Of a DNA stretch of 64,000 bases, positions 1 to 8,179 are shown piece after piece. Position 1 is the first letter of the stretch. Each line of letters opens with the position of its first letter. This DNA comes from Gemmatimonadota bacterium (GTDB lineage: Bacteria > Gemmatimonadota > Gemmatimonadetes > Gemmatimonadales > Gemmatimonadaceae), in the NCBI GenBank assembly GCA_021299375.1, contig JAJTGR010000036.1, forward strand, positions 1 to 64,000. The letters run 5' to 3'. Under the pieces are notes generated by a model. The model did not search any database. It was not told where the DNA came from and was given only the letters and a program-made list of their open reading frames with translations. The translations under genes were made by a program, and so were the position numbers.

Positions 1-26
1 GACGCGAGCGGGCCACGACGCGTTCC

Positions 27-96
27 CTGGCTCGCGCCGTCTGGCTCGCGCCGTCTGGCTCGCGCCGTCTGGCTCGCGCCGTCTGGCTCGCGCCGC
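27..96. repeat. Five tandem copies of a 14-bp unit
   Basis: The unit CTGGCTCGCGCCGT is repeated head to tail at 27-40, 41-54, 55-68, 69-82 and 83-96. The first four copies are identical and the last differs only in its final base. The array lies directly after the stop codon of the minus-strand thiolase gene. A 14-bp period is not a multiple of three, and no protein is supported across it. It may be a variable-number repeat or part of the 3' untranslated region; no function can be read from it. Confidence 0.95.
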
Positions 97-113
97 GCCG
101 CCGTTACCAGAAC

Positions 114-1280
114 TCAGCCAAACACTTCGAACACACCCGCCGCCCCCATCCCGCCCCCGATGCACATGGTCACCATGCCGTAGCCCCCGCCCCGCCGCCG
201 CAGTTCGTGTACCAGCTGCGTGGTGAGCTTGGCACCGGTGGCGCCGAGCGGGTGGCCGAGGGCGATGGCACCACCGTTCACGTTGATGATGTCAGTGGGC
301 ATGCCGAGCGCCTTGATCACGGCCAGCGCTTGTGCGGCGAACGCCTCGTTGAACTCGATGAGCTTGAGGTCGGCGAGTGTGAGGCCGGCGCGCGCGAGTG
401 CCTTGGGCACGGCCTTGATGGGCCCCACCCCCATGATGGTCGGGTCGACACCGCCCACGGCGAAGCTCACGAAGCGGGCGAGCGGGGTGAGCCCCAAGGC
501 CTTGGCCGTGTCGGCGCGCATGAGCAGCACGGCGGCGGCACCATCGGAGTACGGGCTCGCATTGCCGGCGGTTACCGTCCCGGTGGGCACGAAGGCCGGC
601 CGCAGCTTGGCCAGCCCGTCGGCGGTGGTGTCGGCGCGCGGGCACTCATCGGTGTCGAACACCACGTCGGCCACCGTCTTCTTCGCGCCGTGCCACGTGA
701 CCTGCCGTGTGTGAATGGGCACGATCTCCGAGCGGAATACGCCAGTGCCGATGGCGGCCACCGCCTTCTGCTGACTGGCCAGCGCGAACGCGTCCTGCTG
801 GTCGCGCGAGATTTCCCACTGCCTGGCCACCCGCTCGGCGGTGAACCCCATGCCGATGTACGACTCGGTGAGGTCGGGCGAGAGGCGGGTGTTGTAGCCA
901 CTCATCGGCACCTGCGACATCATCTCGATGCCACCGGCCAGCACAGCCTCGCCCTGACCGGCCATGATGGCTTGCGCGGCGTACGCCACCGACTGCAGCC
1001 CGGACGAGCAGAAGCGGTTGATGGTGGCGGCGGCGGTCTCCACGGGCAGCCCACCACGCAGCCAGGCGAGGCGGGCGTGGTTGAGCCCCTGTGATGCTTC
1101 CGGCATCGCGCACCCCCACTGCACATCCTCGATGAGCGAGGGGTCCACCCCCACGCGCTCGATGGCGGCTTTCATCACCGCCGACGACAGGTCCACCGGG
1201 TGCACACCGGCCAGTGCCCCATCGGCCTTGCCGCGGGCCACGGCACTGCGCGCACAACTGACGATCACGACTTCGGTCAT
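114..1280 (-). CDS. fadA: Acetyl-CoA C-acyltransferase (thiolase)
   Basis: A 388-residue thiolase, which cleaves 3-ketoacyl-CoA with CoA in the last step of fatty-acid beta-oxidation in the cytoplasm. The family's catalytic residues are visible: Cys91 in NRFCSSGLQS, His343 in GHPLGATGA, and the C-terminal Cys373 in MCIGGGMGA. Length is typical for FadA-type thiolases. An AGGAGA ribosome site lies just upstream of the ATG. The gene starts 22 bp after the stop of the multifunctional hydratase/dehydrogenase gene upstream, so the two form a beta-oxidation operon like fadN-fadA or fadBA. An acetoacetyl-CoA-forming role is possible but less likely beside the FadN-like partner. Confidence 0.95.
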   Translation of the reverse strand: MTEVVIVSCARSAVARGKADGALAGVHPVDLSSAVMKAAIERVGVDPSLIEDVQWGCAMPEASQGLNHARLAWLRGGLPVETAAATINRFCSSGLQSVAYAAQAIMAGQGEAVLAGGIEMMSQVPMSGYNTRLSPDLTESYIGMGFTAERVARQWEISRDQQDAFALASQQKAVAAIGTGVFRSEIVPIHTRQVTWHGAKKTVADVVFDTDECPRADTTADGLAKLRPAFVPTGTVTAGNASPYSDGAAAVLLMRADTAKALGLTPLARFVSFAVGGVDPTIMGVGPIKAVPKALARAGLTLADLKLIEFNEAFAAQALAVIKALGMPTDIINVNGGAIALGHPLGATGAKLTTQLVHELRRRGGGYGMVTMCIGGGMGAAGVFEVFG

Positions 1281-1302
1281 CTGCAGATCTCCTGTCGCGC
1301 GC

Positions 1303-3615
1303 TCAGTTGCGCAGCGGCTTGCCGGTCTTGAGGGTGTAGGCGATGCGCTCCTGCGTTTCCCTGGTGCCCAGCAGCATCAGGAACTGCTCGCGCTCGAGAT
1401 CGAGCAGGTCCTGCTCGGTCACGTCGCGCGCCGGGCCATCACCGCCGCACAGCACGTACGCCACCGCACGGCCCACCCGCACGTCATGCGCGCTGGCCTG
1501 GCCGGCTTCCTTCGCGGCCCAGAGCGCATAGTCGAGGTTGCCGATGCCTTCGCGGCCGATGGCGCGCACGGTGCGTTCCGCTGGCGGCAGGTAGCCCGGC
1601 GCCAAGTCCAGCACACGTTGCTTGGCGTCGGCAATCTGATGGTCGCGGTTCATGCTGATGCGGTCGCGGTCGCGCAGGTAGCCGAACGCACGCGCCTCGA
1701 ACGCGGAGGTGCTGGTGGTGGCGAAGGCAATGAGCTTGAAGGCGCGCCGCACCGCCGCGAACAGGTCGGTGTCCTCGTACTGCTGCAGCTCGCTCGTGAA
1801 GCGCATGAGCATTTCCTTGGTGCCGCCGCCACCGGGCAACAGTCCGACGCCCACTTCCACGAGCCCCATGTACGTCTCGGCATGCGCCTGCACCGCATCG
1901 GCATGCAGCGTGAACTCGGCGCCGCCGCCCAAGGTCATGCCGGCGGGCGCCACGACCACCGGGAACGGGGCGCGGCGCGTGGACATCACGCTGTCCTGAA
2001 AGGCCTTGATCGACGCGTCGATGTCGTCCCAGGCGCCGGCAGCCACCGCGAACGACACCAGGGAGAGGTCGGCGCCCACACTGAAGGCGCGCGGGTCCTC
2101 GTTGCCGATCACGAGCCCGTTGAAGCCGAGCGTCTCGACCTTGCGGAGCGCCTTCTCGAGCCCTTCGAGTACGCCCTGGCCAAGGCTGTTCATCTTGGAG
2201 CGGAACTCGAAGCAGGCCACGCCATCGCCGAGGTCGATGAGGCGCGAGAGGCCCGTGTCTTCGAGTACACGGCCGCTCCGGGCCAGCCCGGCCAGCGACA
2301 CGCGGCCGGGGATGCCGGGAATGGGCTCGTACGTGCCGCTGAAGGTGAGGTACTCGCCGTCCCGGTAAAACGCCCCCTGGGCGTGGTCGAGCAGGGCGGG
2401 GATGTCCTTCCCTGCGGCGATGAATTGCGCCCGCAGCCAGTCGAGGCCGAGCGCATCCATCACCTGGAACGGACCGGCCTCCCATCCATAGCCCCACTCC
2501 ATGGCCCGGTCGATGGCGACGAGGTCGTAGGCGAGCGTGGGCGCCAGTGTGAGCGTGTAATGCGCGACGTCCACCACATGCTGGCGAATGAACGCCCCCT
2601 GGGCACCAGGCAATGTCTTGATGGCCGGCAGGCGCTGCGCGATGGGAAGGCGAATGGCCTGGCCGATCTCGCCGCCCTCGAGCCGCTGCTGCGGCACATA
2701 CTGTCTCGTTTTCCAGTCGAACGTGAGCGTGCCGACCTTGGTCTTGCTGTAGAAGCCGCCGCCCGTCTTGTCGCCGAGCTTACCCTTGCCCACGAGCTCC
2801 TCGTGCACCCAGGCGGGCAGCGCGAAGTCCTCACCGGTGGCGGCGCCGATGCCCTGCGTGACATGCGCGAGCACGTCGAGCCCCGACAGGTCGCCGGTGC
2901 GGAAGGTGGCGCTCCGGGCGCGGCCCACGAGTGAGCCGGTCAGACCGTCCACCTCGTCGATGGTGAGGCCGTGCTGCTCCATGCCGCGCATGGTCGCCAC
3001 CATGCCGTACACGCCGAGCCGGTTCGCCACGAAACCCGGCACATCCTTTGCCATGACGATGCCCTTGCCCAGGATACGCTCGGCGAAGGCGCGCACCGCC
3101 CCAATGACAGCCGGGTCGGTCTCCGCCGTGGGGATGACCTCCAGCAGGTGCATGTACCGCGGCGGATTGAAGAAGTGCGTGCCGAGGAAGCGGCGGCGGA
3201 ACCTCTCGCTGCGGCCGGTGAGGAGCACGGCCATGGGGATACCCGACGTATTCGACGAGACGATCGCCGTGGGCTTCAGGAGTGGCTCGATCCTCGCGAA
3301 CAGCTGCTGCTTGGGCTCCGGCCGCTCGATGATCGCTTCGCAGATCCAGTCGCACTCGGCGAGCCAGGCCAGGTGATCCTCGGTGTTGCCGGTGCGCACG
3401 CGTCCCGCGGCGGCCGACTCCATGAACGAAGCGGGCTTGCTCTTGATGGCCCGCTGCAGGCCGTTCCTGGCGGGGGCACTGCGATTGGGTGAGGCGGGGT
3501 CGGCATCACCGGGAACATCCAGCAGCACGACGCGGCAGCCCGCCGACGCCGCGAGGGCGGCGATGCCGCTCCCCATGGCGCCGGCGCCCACCACGCCGAC
3601 GGTCGTCACGCGCAT
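1303..3615 (-). CDS. fadN: 3-hydroxyacyl-CoA dehydrogenase / enoyl-CoA hydratase
   Basis: A 770-residue bifunctional enzyme for the hydration and NAD-dependent oxidation steps of beta-oxidation. The dehydrogenase comes first: its Rossmann loop GAGAMGSGIAA starts at about residue 9. The enoyl-CoA hydratase domain follows near the C-terminus, with AFSVGADLS and the active-site region MGLVEVGVGLLPGGGGT. This order matches Bacillus FadN rather than Escherichia FadB. The open frame continues about 900 bases upstream, but homology begins at the ATG chosen here, which has GGAGAG six bases before it; the upstream part is antisense or out of frame to the acyltransferase region. It is first in an operon with the thiolase. 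The symbol rests on domain order only. Confidence 0.92.
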   Translation of the reverse strand: MRVTTVGVVGAGAMGSGIAALAASAGCRVVLLDVPGDADPASPNRSAPARNGLQRAIKSKPASFMESAAAGRVRTGNTEDHLAWLAECDWICEAIIERPEPKQQLFARIEPLLKPTAIVSSNTSGIPMAVLLTGRSERFRRRFLGTHFFNPPRYMHLLEVIPTAETDPAVIGAVRAFAERILGKGIVMAKDVPGFVANRLGVYGMVATMRGMEQHGLTIDEVDGLTGSLVGRARSATFRTGDLSGLDVLAHVTQGIGAATGEDFALPAWVHEELVGKGKLGDKTGGGFYSKTKVGTLTFDWKTRQYVPQQRLEGGEIGQAIRLPIAQRLPAIKTLPGAQGAFIRQHVVDVAHYTLTLAPTLAYDLVAIDRAMEWGYGWEAGPFQVMDALGLDWLRAQFIAAGKDIPALLDHAQGAFYRDGEYLTFSGTYEPIPGIPGRVSLAGLARSGRVLEDTGLSRLIDLGDGVACFEFRSKMNSLGQGVLEGLEKALRKVETLGFNGLVIGNEDPRAFSVGADLSLVSFAVAAGAWDDIDASIKAFQDSVMSTRRAPFPVVVAPAGMTLGGGAEFTLHADAVQAHAETYMGLVEVGVGLLPGGGGTKEMLMRFTSELQQYEDTDLFAAVRRAFKLIAFATTSTSAFEARAFGYLRDRDRISMNRDHQIADAKQRVLDLAPGYLPPAERTVRAIGREGIGNLDYALWAAKEAGQASAHDVRVGRAVAYVLCGGDGPARDVTEQDLLDLEREQFLMLLGTRETQERIAYTLKTGKPLRN

Positions 3616-3734
3616 GCAAAGCTCTCCGTGAGGGATGGCAGGAACATCCCGTCCGGAACGCCGGGGCGGAAGGGGTTCGGATGAGGAATGCGACGACGGC
3701 GTCATGTTCCGGCCCTCGCCACCGCCGGCGGGGG

Positions 3735-4352
3735 TCAGGCTCGCTGGGTCGGGTCGTAGCCGCGGATGTCGGCGAACAGCCCCCGGAGCCGCGCAATACC
3801 GGCGTCGGCGGTATCCTCGTCGGCTCTGACGGTGGGGCCGAGACGGACGACCTTGCGCCCCCAGTCGAGCGCCACGCAGCAGATCGGCACGTTGGCGCCC
3901 TTGGCGACATGCCAGAATCCCGTACGCCAGGCCTCGACCTTCTTGCGCGTCCCTTCGGGTGACAGGGCGAGGGCGAACCGCTCGTTGGTCCTGAAGGCGT
4001 CGATGGTCCGGTCCACCACGTTGCTCTTGTGGTGCCGGTCCACCGGGATGCCGCCGTTGGCGCGCATGAACCAGCCCAAGGGCCCGCGGAACAGGGTGTC
4101 CTTGCCCCACCAATGGGCGTCGAACCCCAGGGCCCACTTGGCGGCAAGGCCCACAGGGAAGTCCCAGTTGGACGTGTGCGGCGCCACGATGACCACGAAC
4201 TTCGGGATGTCGGGCATCTGCCCTTCGAAGCGCCAGCCAGCGCGCTGGAGTAGCCACCAGCCGATCGCGCGCAACCATGGGCGACGGGACTGGGGGATGG
4301 CGGGCCCGAGGTGCCATGCCGTGCTGGCGAGCGGTTGTGTCATGTCGTTCAT
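3735..4352 (-). CDS. Lysophospholipid acyltransferase family protein
   Basis: A PlsC-like acyltransferase of about 205 residues, likely acylating a lysophospholipid or glycerolipid at the membrane. The family's HX4D catalytic motif reads HTSNWD, and the later glycerolipid-binding motif appears as SPEGTRKK. The precise acceptor cannot be told. Three in-frame ATGs lie close together (4361, 4352, 4343), none with a strong ribosome site; the middle one is used. The earliest ATG overlaps, on the opposite strand, the start codon of the divergent beta-barrel gene. The longer frame back to 4553 is antisense to that gene and is not accepted. It is not clearly in an operon with fadN, which starts 119 bp downstream. 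Confidence 0.85.
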   Translation of the reverse strand: MNDMTQPLASTAWHLGPAIPQSRRPWLRAIGWWLLQRAGWRFEGQMPDIPKFVVIVAPHTSNWDFPVGLAAKWALGFDAHWWGKDTLFRGPLGWFMRANGGIPVDRHHKSNVVDRTIDAFRTNERFALALSPEGTRKKVEAWRTGFWHVAKGANVPICCVALDWGRKVVRLGPTVRADEDTADAGIARLRGLFADIRGYDPTQRA

Positions 4353-4359
4353 TTGACCC

Positions 4360-5304
4360 ATGACTCGATCGCTTGGCAAGATGCTGGCTGTCCACATGGT
4401 GTTGGCCGCCACCACGCTGGTCCCCCTGAGGCCCACGGGAGCGCAGCCGCGCGGTGAAGGCCCCCTCGTGCTGCGGCTCCCGGTGAGCGCACGCACGCTG
4501 GCGCTCGGCAATGCGCACCTCGTGTCGAACGACGCGGACGCCCTCTTCGGCAATCCGGCGCTCCTGACCGTGGCACGTGGTCTGTCGGCGTCACTGCAGT
4601 CGTATGGTGCGCCGGCCGCCGGGGGGGCCGTAGCGAACGTGGCCGCGATCGGCGCCCTGTTCGTCGGGGTGGGTATGCAGCACCTGACGTGGCACGCACC
4701 GACCGCGGCCTACGACGACGCGGTGCGCTTCGGTGCGACCACGCTGTCGGATGGCGGGGCGGTGTCCGCGTCGAGCAGTGCCTTCACCGTGGGCCTCGCG
4801 CGCAGCATCAAGGGGCTGCAGCTTGGCGCCAGCGTGAAGTTCGCCGAAGACCGCCTTGGCCCGACTGGGGACGGGACCGTGGCGATCGACGTCGGGGCGG
4901 TGCGGTCGATGGGGCGGACGCTGCTGAGCGTGTCGGCGCAGAACCTCGGCGTGGGCCCGCGTCTCGGTGGCGTGTCGGGCACGTTGCCACGCCGTCTCGG
5001 TGTCGGCATCGGCAGCGTCCCCTTCGCGTTCGCCGAGCACTGGGATGTGGCGGCGCAGGCGCAACTCACGCTCGAGGGGGAGTGGTTCGTCCGGCCCGCC
5101 GGCGGCATGGAAGTGCTGTACGTACCGGTGGATGGCGTGGCCTTCGCTTGCCGCTATGGCGTCCGCCTGCCGCGCGAGCGCGACGAGTCACTCGTCACGG
5201 CAGGGCTGGGTTTCACCGTCGATCGGGTGTCGCTGGACTATGCCCTGGAACCGATGCGCGGGGGACGGCCGCTGTCACACCGGGTGGGGATGCGCATCCG
5301 GTAA
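4360..5304 (+). CDS. PorV/PorQ-like outer-membrane beta-barrel protein
   Basis: A protein of 314 residues with an N-terminal signal sequence ending near GAQP, then the pattern seen in PorV/PorQ-type barrels: LALGNAHLVSNDADALFGNPA, followed by many alternating, glycine-rich beta-strands such as GLQLGASVKFAEDRLG. PorV proteins serve as shuttle or docking barrels of type IX secretion in the FCB superphylum; no other type IX component is visible here, so the role is unproven. The start may instead be the ATG eight codons in (4381), which would give a tighter signal peptide. No clear ribosome site precedes either. It is divergent from the acyltransferase gene with essentially no spacer. Confidence 0.75.
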   Translation: MTRSLGKMLAVHMVLAATTLVPLRPTGAQPRGEGPLVLRLPVSARTLALGNAHLVSNDADALFGNPALLTVARGLSASLQSYGAPAAGGAVANVAAIGALFVGVGMQHLTWHAPTAAYDDAVRFGATTLSDGGAVSASSSAFTVGLARSIKGLQLGASVKFAEDRLGPTGDGTVAIDVGAVRSMGRTLLSVSAQNLGVGPRLGGVSGTLPRRLGVGIGSVPFAFAEHWDVAAQAQLTLEGEWFVRPAGGMEVLYVPVDGVAFACRYGVRLPRERDESLVTAGLGFTVDRVSLDYALEPMRGGRPLSHRVGMRIR

Positions 5305-5313
5305 CGCCCTGCC

Positions 5314-6261
5314 TCATCCGCAGCTGGGGCGGCCGCGTGGCAGCGCGATGGTGCAGTTCTTCGTGGTGCCATTCTCGGTGATGATCACCTTGGCCGTCGC
5401 CGAGCCGTCGTAGGTGATGACTTCCCTTCGGTTGTTGGTGGTGGGCGTGCCACCGTCGATCGTGGTCTGCACCGACATCACACGGACCACGCGGCCCGCG
5501 GTCGGGTAGCTGGGTGACGTGCCCGACGAAACGGGCACCACCAGACCGGTCGTCGTGTCGGTCGACGTGCGCACGGCGGTGAACTTCTGTCCCTCACGGT
5601 TGGTGCCGCTGGCGGTCTCGCTGCCCTTCGCCCAGCCGTTCACCGTGCGCTGGGTGCTGCTGGGCGCGAGGCCGGTCACGGTGCGGTCGCTGCTGTTGTT
5701 CACCGTGGCGGTCACGCTGCCGTCGCGGCTGCGGCTGACGGTGCCAGTGGCGGTGGTGCGGGAGCGCACGGTGTTGGTGGTGAGGGTGTCGATCTTCGTT
5801 TGCGCGGCGCCGGTAACGGACGTAATGGTGTAGATCGTCGTCACCGTGAGCCCGGACCGTGTGGCCGCACAGGTCACGTCGGTGCCGGCGATCGTGCAGC
5901 TGGAGTCGATCCGCGCCGCGAACGCGCCGCGGTGCGGACCGCTGCCCGGCTGGCCGGCGCCGACGAAGTCCGCACCCAGGCCGCCGCCCATCATGCCGCC
6001 CATCCCGGGGCCCCCGCGCATGCCGGGCCCCCCCATACCCATCATCATCCCGCGCCCGAACTCGGGGCCGCCCCACGGGAGCCCTGAGCCGTCGCCGCTG
6101 TAGCTCGAGGCCGTCATCTCCATGCCGGCGGGCAACGTGTTGAAGGCGCTGCCGAACGCCAGGTCGCGCCCACCGGCGCCGTTCATCGCATCGAAGTTGC
6201 ACGCCGTCGCGCCAAGCAGGGTGGTCGTCGCGGCAAGCATGCGGAAGCGGATGTATCGCAT
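5314..6261 (-). CDS. Met/Gly-rich putative lipoprotein, function unknown
   Basis: A protein of about 315 residues that I do not recognise. The start chosen (MRYIRFRML) has GAGG nine bases upstream. A hydrophobic segment leads to LLGATACNF, a possible lipobox, so it is probably an envelope lipoprotein. Around residues 75-105 lies a stretch with repeated GGPGMRGG and GMGGMMGGG units, rich in Met and Gly. The remainder is Thr/Ser-rich and looks like extended beta-structure, with two Cys pairs (SSCTIAGTDVTCAA and NCTIALPRGRPSC) that could form disulphides. It is convergent with the barrel gene, nine bases away. Methionine clusters can bind copper or silver, but nothing nearby supports that role. 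Confidence 0.7.
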   Translation of the reverse strand: MRYIRFRMLAATTTLLGATACNFDAMNGAGGRDLAFGSAFNTLPAGMEMTASSYSGDGSGLPWGGPEFGRGMMMGMGGPGMRGGPGMGGMMGGGLGADFVGAGQPGSGPHRGAFAARIDSSCTIAGTDVTCAATRSGLTVTTIYTITSVTGAAQTKIDTLTTNTVRSRTTATGTVSRSRDGSVTATVNNSSDRTVTGLAPSSTQRTVNGWAKGSETASGTNREGQKFTAVRTSTDTTTGLVVPVSSGTSPSYPTAGRVVRVMSVQTTIDGGTPTTNNRREVITYDGSATAKVIITENGTTKNCTIALPRGRPSCG

Positions 6262-6394
6262 CGAGTGCATCCTCAGGTCGGGCTCGCGATCGCTCACGAT
6301 TTTCGTGCGCAGCACCAGCGAGCATCTGCATCAGGAGACACCGTGGTGTCCCTGCACCCTATGTGCCCGGCGTCGCGAACGCCCGCGGGGGGCG

Positions 6395-6943
6395 TTACTC
6401 CGGCGCGCCTCCGAGAAAGGGGGCGAGTCTCTCGCGGAGCTGCTTCAGGGCCCGGGTCATGTTCGCTTCCACGGCTTTGACGCTCACGCCCAGTTGCTCG
6501 GCGATTTCCGCGTAGCGCAGGTGGCGCTCGCGGCTCAGCAGAAACACCTCGCGCGTCCGTGGCGGCAAGCTGCCGATGGCGTCCTGCACCGCCCTTTCCA
6601 GTTCGCGGGCTTCGGCGCCCACATCGGCATGTTCTGCGGGGTCGTGCAGCGCCTCGACGACGCTCTGCGACTTCTTCTGAACCTGGAGGTGGCGCAGGTG
6701 ATTGAGGGCGCGATTGCGGGCCGCCTGCAGCAGGTAGCCGGGAACACTGCTCCCCTCGGGCAACTGCGCGCGGCGCCGCCAGAGTTCGAGCAGCACCTCC
6801 TGCGCCACCTCTTCGGCGACGCCGGGATCGTGCACGATGCGGTTGGCCGTGCGCACGAGGGGTTCGTACCACTGCCGGAAGATCGCGTCGAACGCCGAGT
6901 GGTCGCCGCTGCGGAGGCGGTGCAGCACGTCGGCGTCGGTCAC
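6395..6943 (-). CDS. ECF-type RNA polymerase sigma-70 factor
   Basis: A sigma factor of 182 residues. Region 2 appears as AFDAIFRQWYEPLVRTANRI followed by AEEVAQEVLLELW. Region 4 appears as PPRTREVFLLSRERHLRYAE followed by a helix-turn-helix containing LGVSVKAVEANMTRAL. This sequence class commonly works with FecR anti-sigma factors, and a FecR gene starts 145 bp away on the other strand. The start is a GTG at 6943; no nearby ATG is in frame, and the long upstream frame is antisense to FecR and the receptor. The divergent arrangement of sigma and FecR is less common than the co-directional one. It probably controls the adjacent receptor gene. Confidence 0.9.
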   Translation of the reverse strand: MTDADVLHRLRSGDHSAFDAIFRQWYEPLVRTANRIVHDPGVAEEVAQEVLLELWRRRAQLPEGSSVPGYLLQAARNRALNHLRHLQVQKKSQSVVEALHDPAEHADVGAEARELERAVQDAIGSLPPRTREVFLLSRERHLRYAEIAEQLGVSVKAVEANMTRALKQLRERLAPFLGGAPE

Positions 6944-7088
6944 GAGGGGGGCGGAAGTGGTGGCATGCCGGTGACGAAGGGGGGGAGCCGGCGGGTACCG
7001 TGCCCGTCGCGGGATTGCTGATATACTACACCCGCGCCCCCGATTTCCACCGAGGTAGGGTCGCTTCCCGCTGCCGTGTCTTCCGGGT

Positions 7089-8171
7089 ATGCCCCACGAT
7101 CTTCCCTTGCCCTCGCCCGACGCGTCCGACGCCGAATGGGCGGCGTTCGCCCGGTATGTCACGGAGGAAAGTCCGCCGGCCGAGGTGGCGGCGGTCGAGG
7201 CCTGGCTGGCCGCTCGTCCGCTGGACGCCCGGCTGGCGGCGTTCATGAAGGCGCGCGCACGGCGCATCGAAGCCGTGGCGGCTGTGCCGGTGAACACCGA
7301 GTCGGCGCTGGCGGCTGTTCGGCGGCGGATCGCCGACGATGCCGCGCCGTCGCTTCGCGTGATTCCCGGCGGGGCCGTGTCATCGCCGGCGGCCACGACG
7401 GCCGCGCCATGGCGTCGGCCCTGGCGTTTGGTGGGATTCGCGGCCGCGGCAGGTCTGGCGGCCGTGATCGGCCTGTCGCAGTTCGGCCGGTCCGGCGGAT
7501 CGGCCGCGTCGCGCGCGTATCGCACGGCGGTGGGCCAGCGCGACTCGGTGCGCCTGCCCGACGGCAGCACGGTCGTGCTGGCGCCCGGGAGTATCCTGAC
7601 CGTGGCGTCGGGCTTTGGTGAGGTGGCCCGCGACGTCACGCTCGAGGGCGCCGCGTACTTCGACGTCGCCCACGACGAGGGGCGCCCGTTCACGGTGCGC
7701 ACGGCAACCGCCGACATTCGCGACATCGGCACGGCCTTCTCGGTGAAGACGGTCGCCGACGGGGGCGTGGCGGTGGCGGTGACCCATGGCATCGTCGCGT
7801 TGGGCGCACGCGCATCCGCGGCGACGCCCGTCGAACTGCAGGCGGGCGATCGCGGCATCGTGCACGCGGGGGCGGTGGCAGTGACGCGCGGCGTGGTGAC
7901 GAGCGACGACATGGCGTGGACGCAGGGGGCGCTGCGGTATCGCGATGCCTCGCTGGCCGAAGTGCGCGCCGACGTGCGGCGCTGGTATGGCATCGACCTG
8001 CGCGTCCTCGATAGCGCACTGGCGCGTCGCACCATCACCGCATCGTTCGATGGGGCGTCCGTGGCGCAGGTCATCGAGACCCTGGCGCTCACGCTGGGGG
8101 CGTCGGTCGAGCAACGGGGAGATACCGTGCTGTTGCAGTTGCGCGGAGCCGGCGCCGCCACCGTGCGGTGA
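7089..8171 (+). CDS. FecR-family anti-sigma / signal transducer
   Basis: A 360-residue inner-membrane regulator. The N-terminal cytoplasmic part (about residues 1-115) resembles the FecR N-terminal domain. One membrane segment follows (about 118-135, LVGFAAAAGLAAVIGL). The periplasmic FecR domain is recognisable by RTAVGQRDSVRLPDGSTVVL, EGAAYFDVAHD and RPFTVRT. The C-terminal STN-like domain (DASLAEVRADVRRWYGIDLR onward) is usual for this class. The family relays a signal from a TonB receptor to a sigma factor. It overlaps the following receptor region in GTGA and faces the divergent sigma gene, so the three genes make one transport-signalling circuit. Confidence 0.9.
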   Translation: MPHDLPLPSPDASDAEWAAFARYVTEESPPAEVAAVEAWLAARPLDARLAAFMKARARRIEAVAAVPVNTESALAAVRRRIADDAAPSLRVIPGGAVSSPAATTAAPWRRPWRLVGFAAAAGLAAVIGLSQFGRSGGSAASRAYRTAVGQRDSVRLPDGSTVVLAPGSILTVASGFGEVARDVTLEGAAYFDVAHDEGRPFTVRTATADIRDIGTAFSVKTVADGGVAVAVTHGIVALGARASAATPVELQAGDRGIVHAGAVAVTRGVVTSDDMAWTQGALRYRDASLAEVRADVRRWYGIDLRVLDSALARRTITASFDGASVAQVIETLALTLGASVEQRGDTVLLQLRGAGAATVR

Positions 8172-8179
8172 GGCCGGCC

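Noticed and set aside
27-96. CRISPR array
   Set aside because: The copies are 14 bp and directly contiguous with no spacers, so this is a simple tandem repeat. No cas gene is in the window.
964-2934. Plus-strand open frame of 656 codons
   Set aside because: Antisense to fadA and fadN, both of which have catalytic motifs and good ribosome sites.
3616-4518. N-terminal extension of the fadN-like protein
   Set aside because: The frame stays open, but the segment overlaps the acyltransferase gene in another frame, has no homology pattern, and lies before a well-placed ribosome site and ATG.
7022-7027. TATACT before FecR as a firm promoter
   Set aside because: The -10-like element has no convincing -35 partner at the right distance, so it is only mentioned as a candidate.
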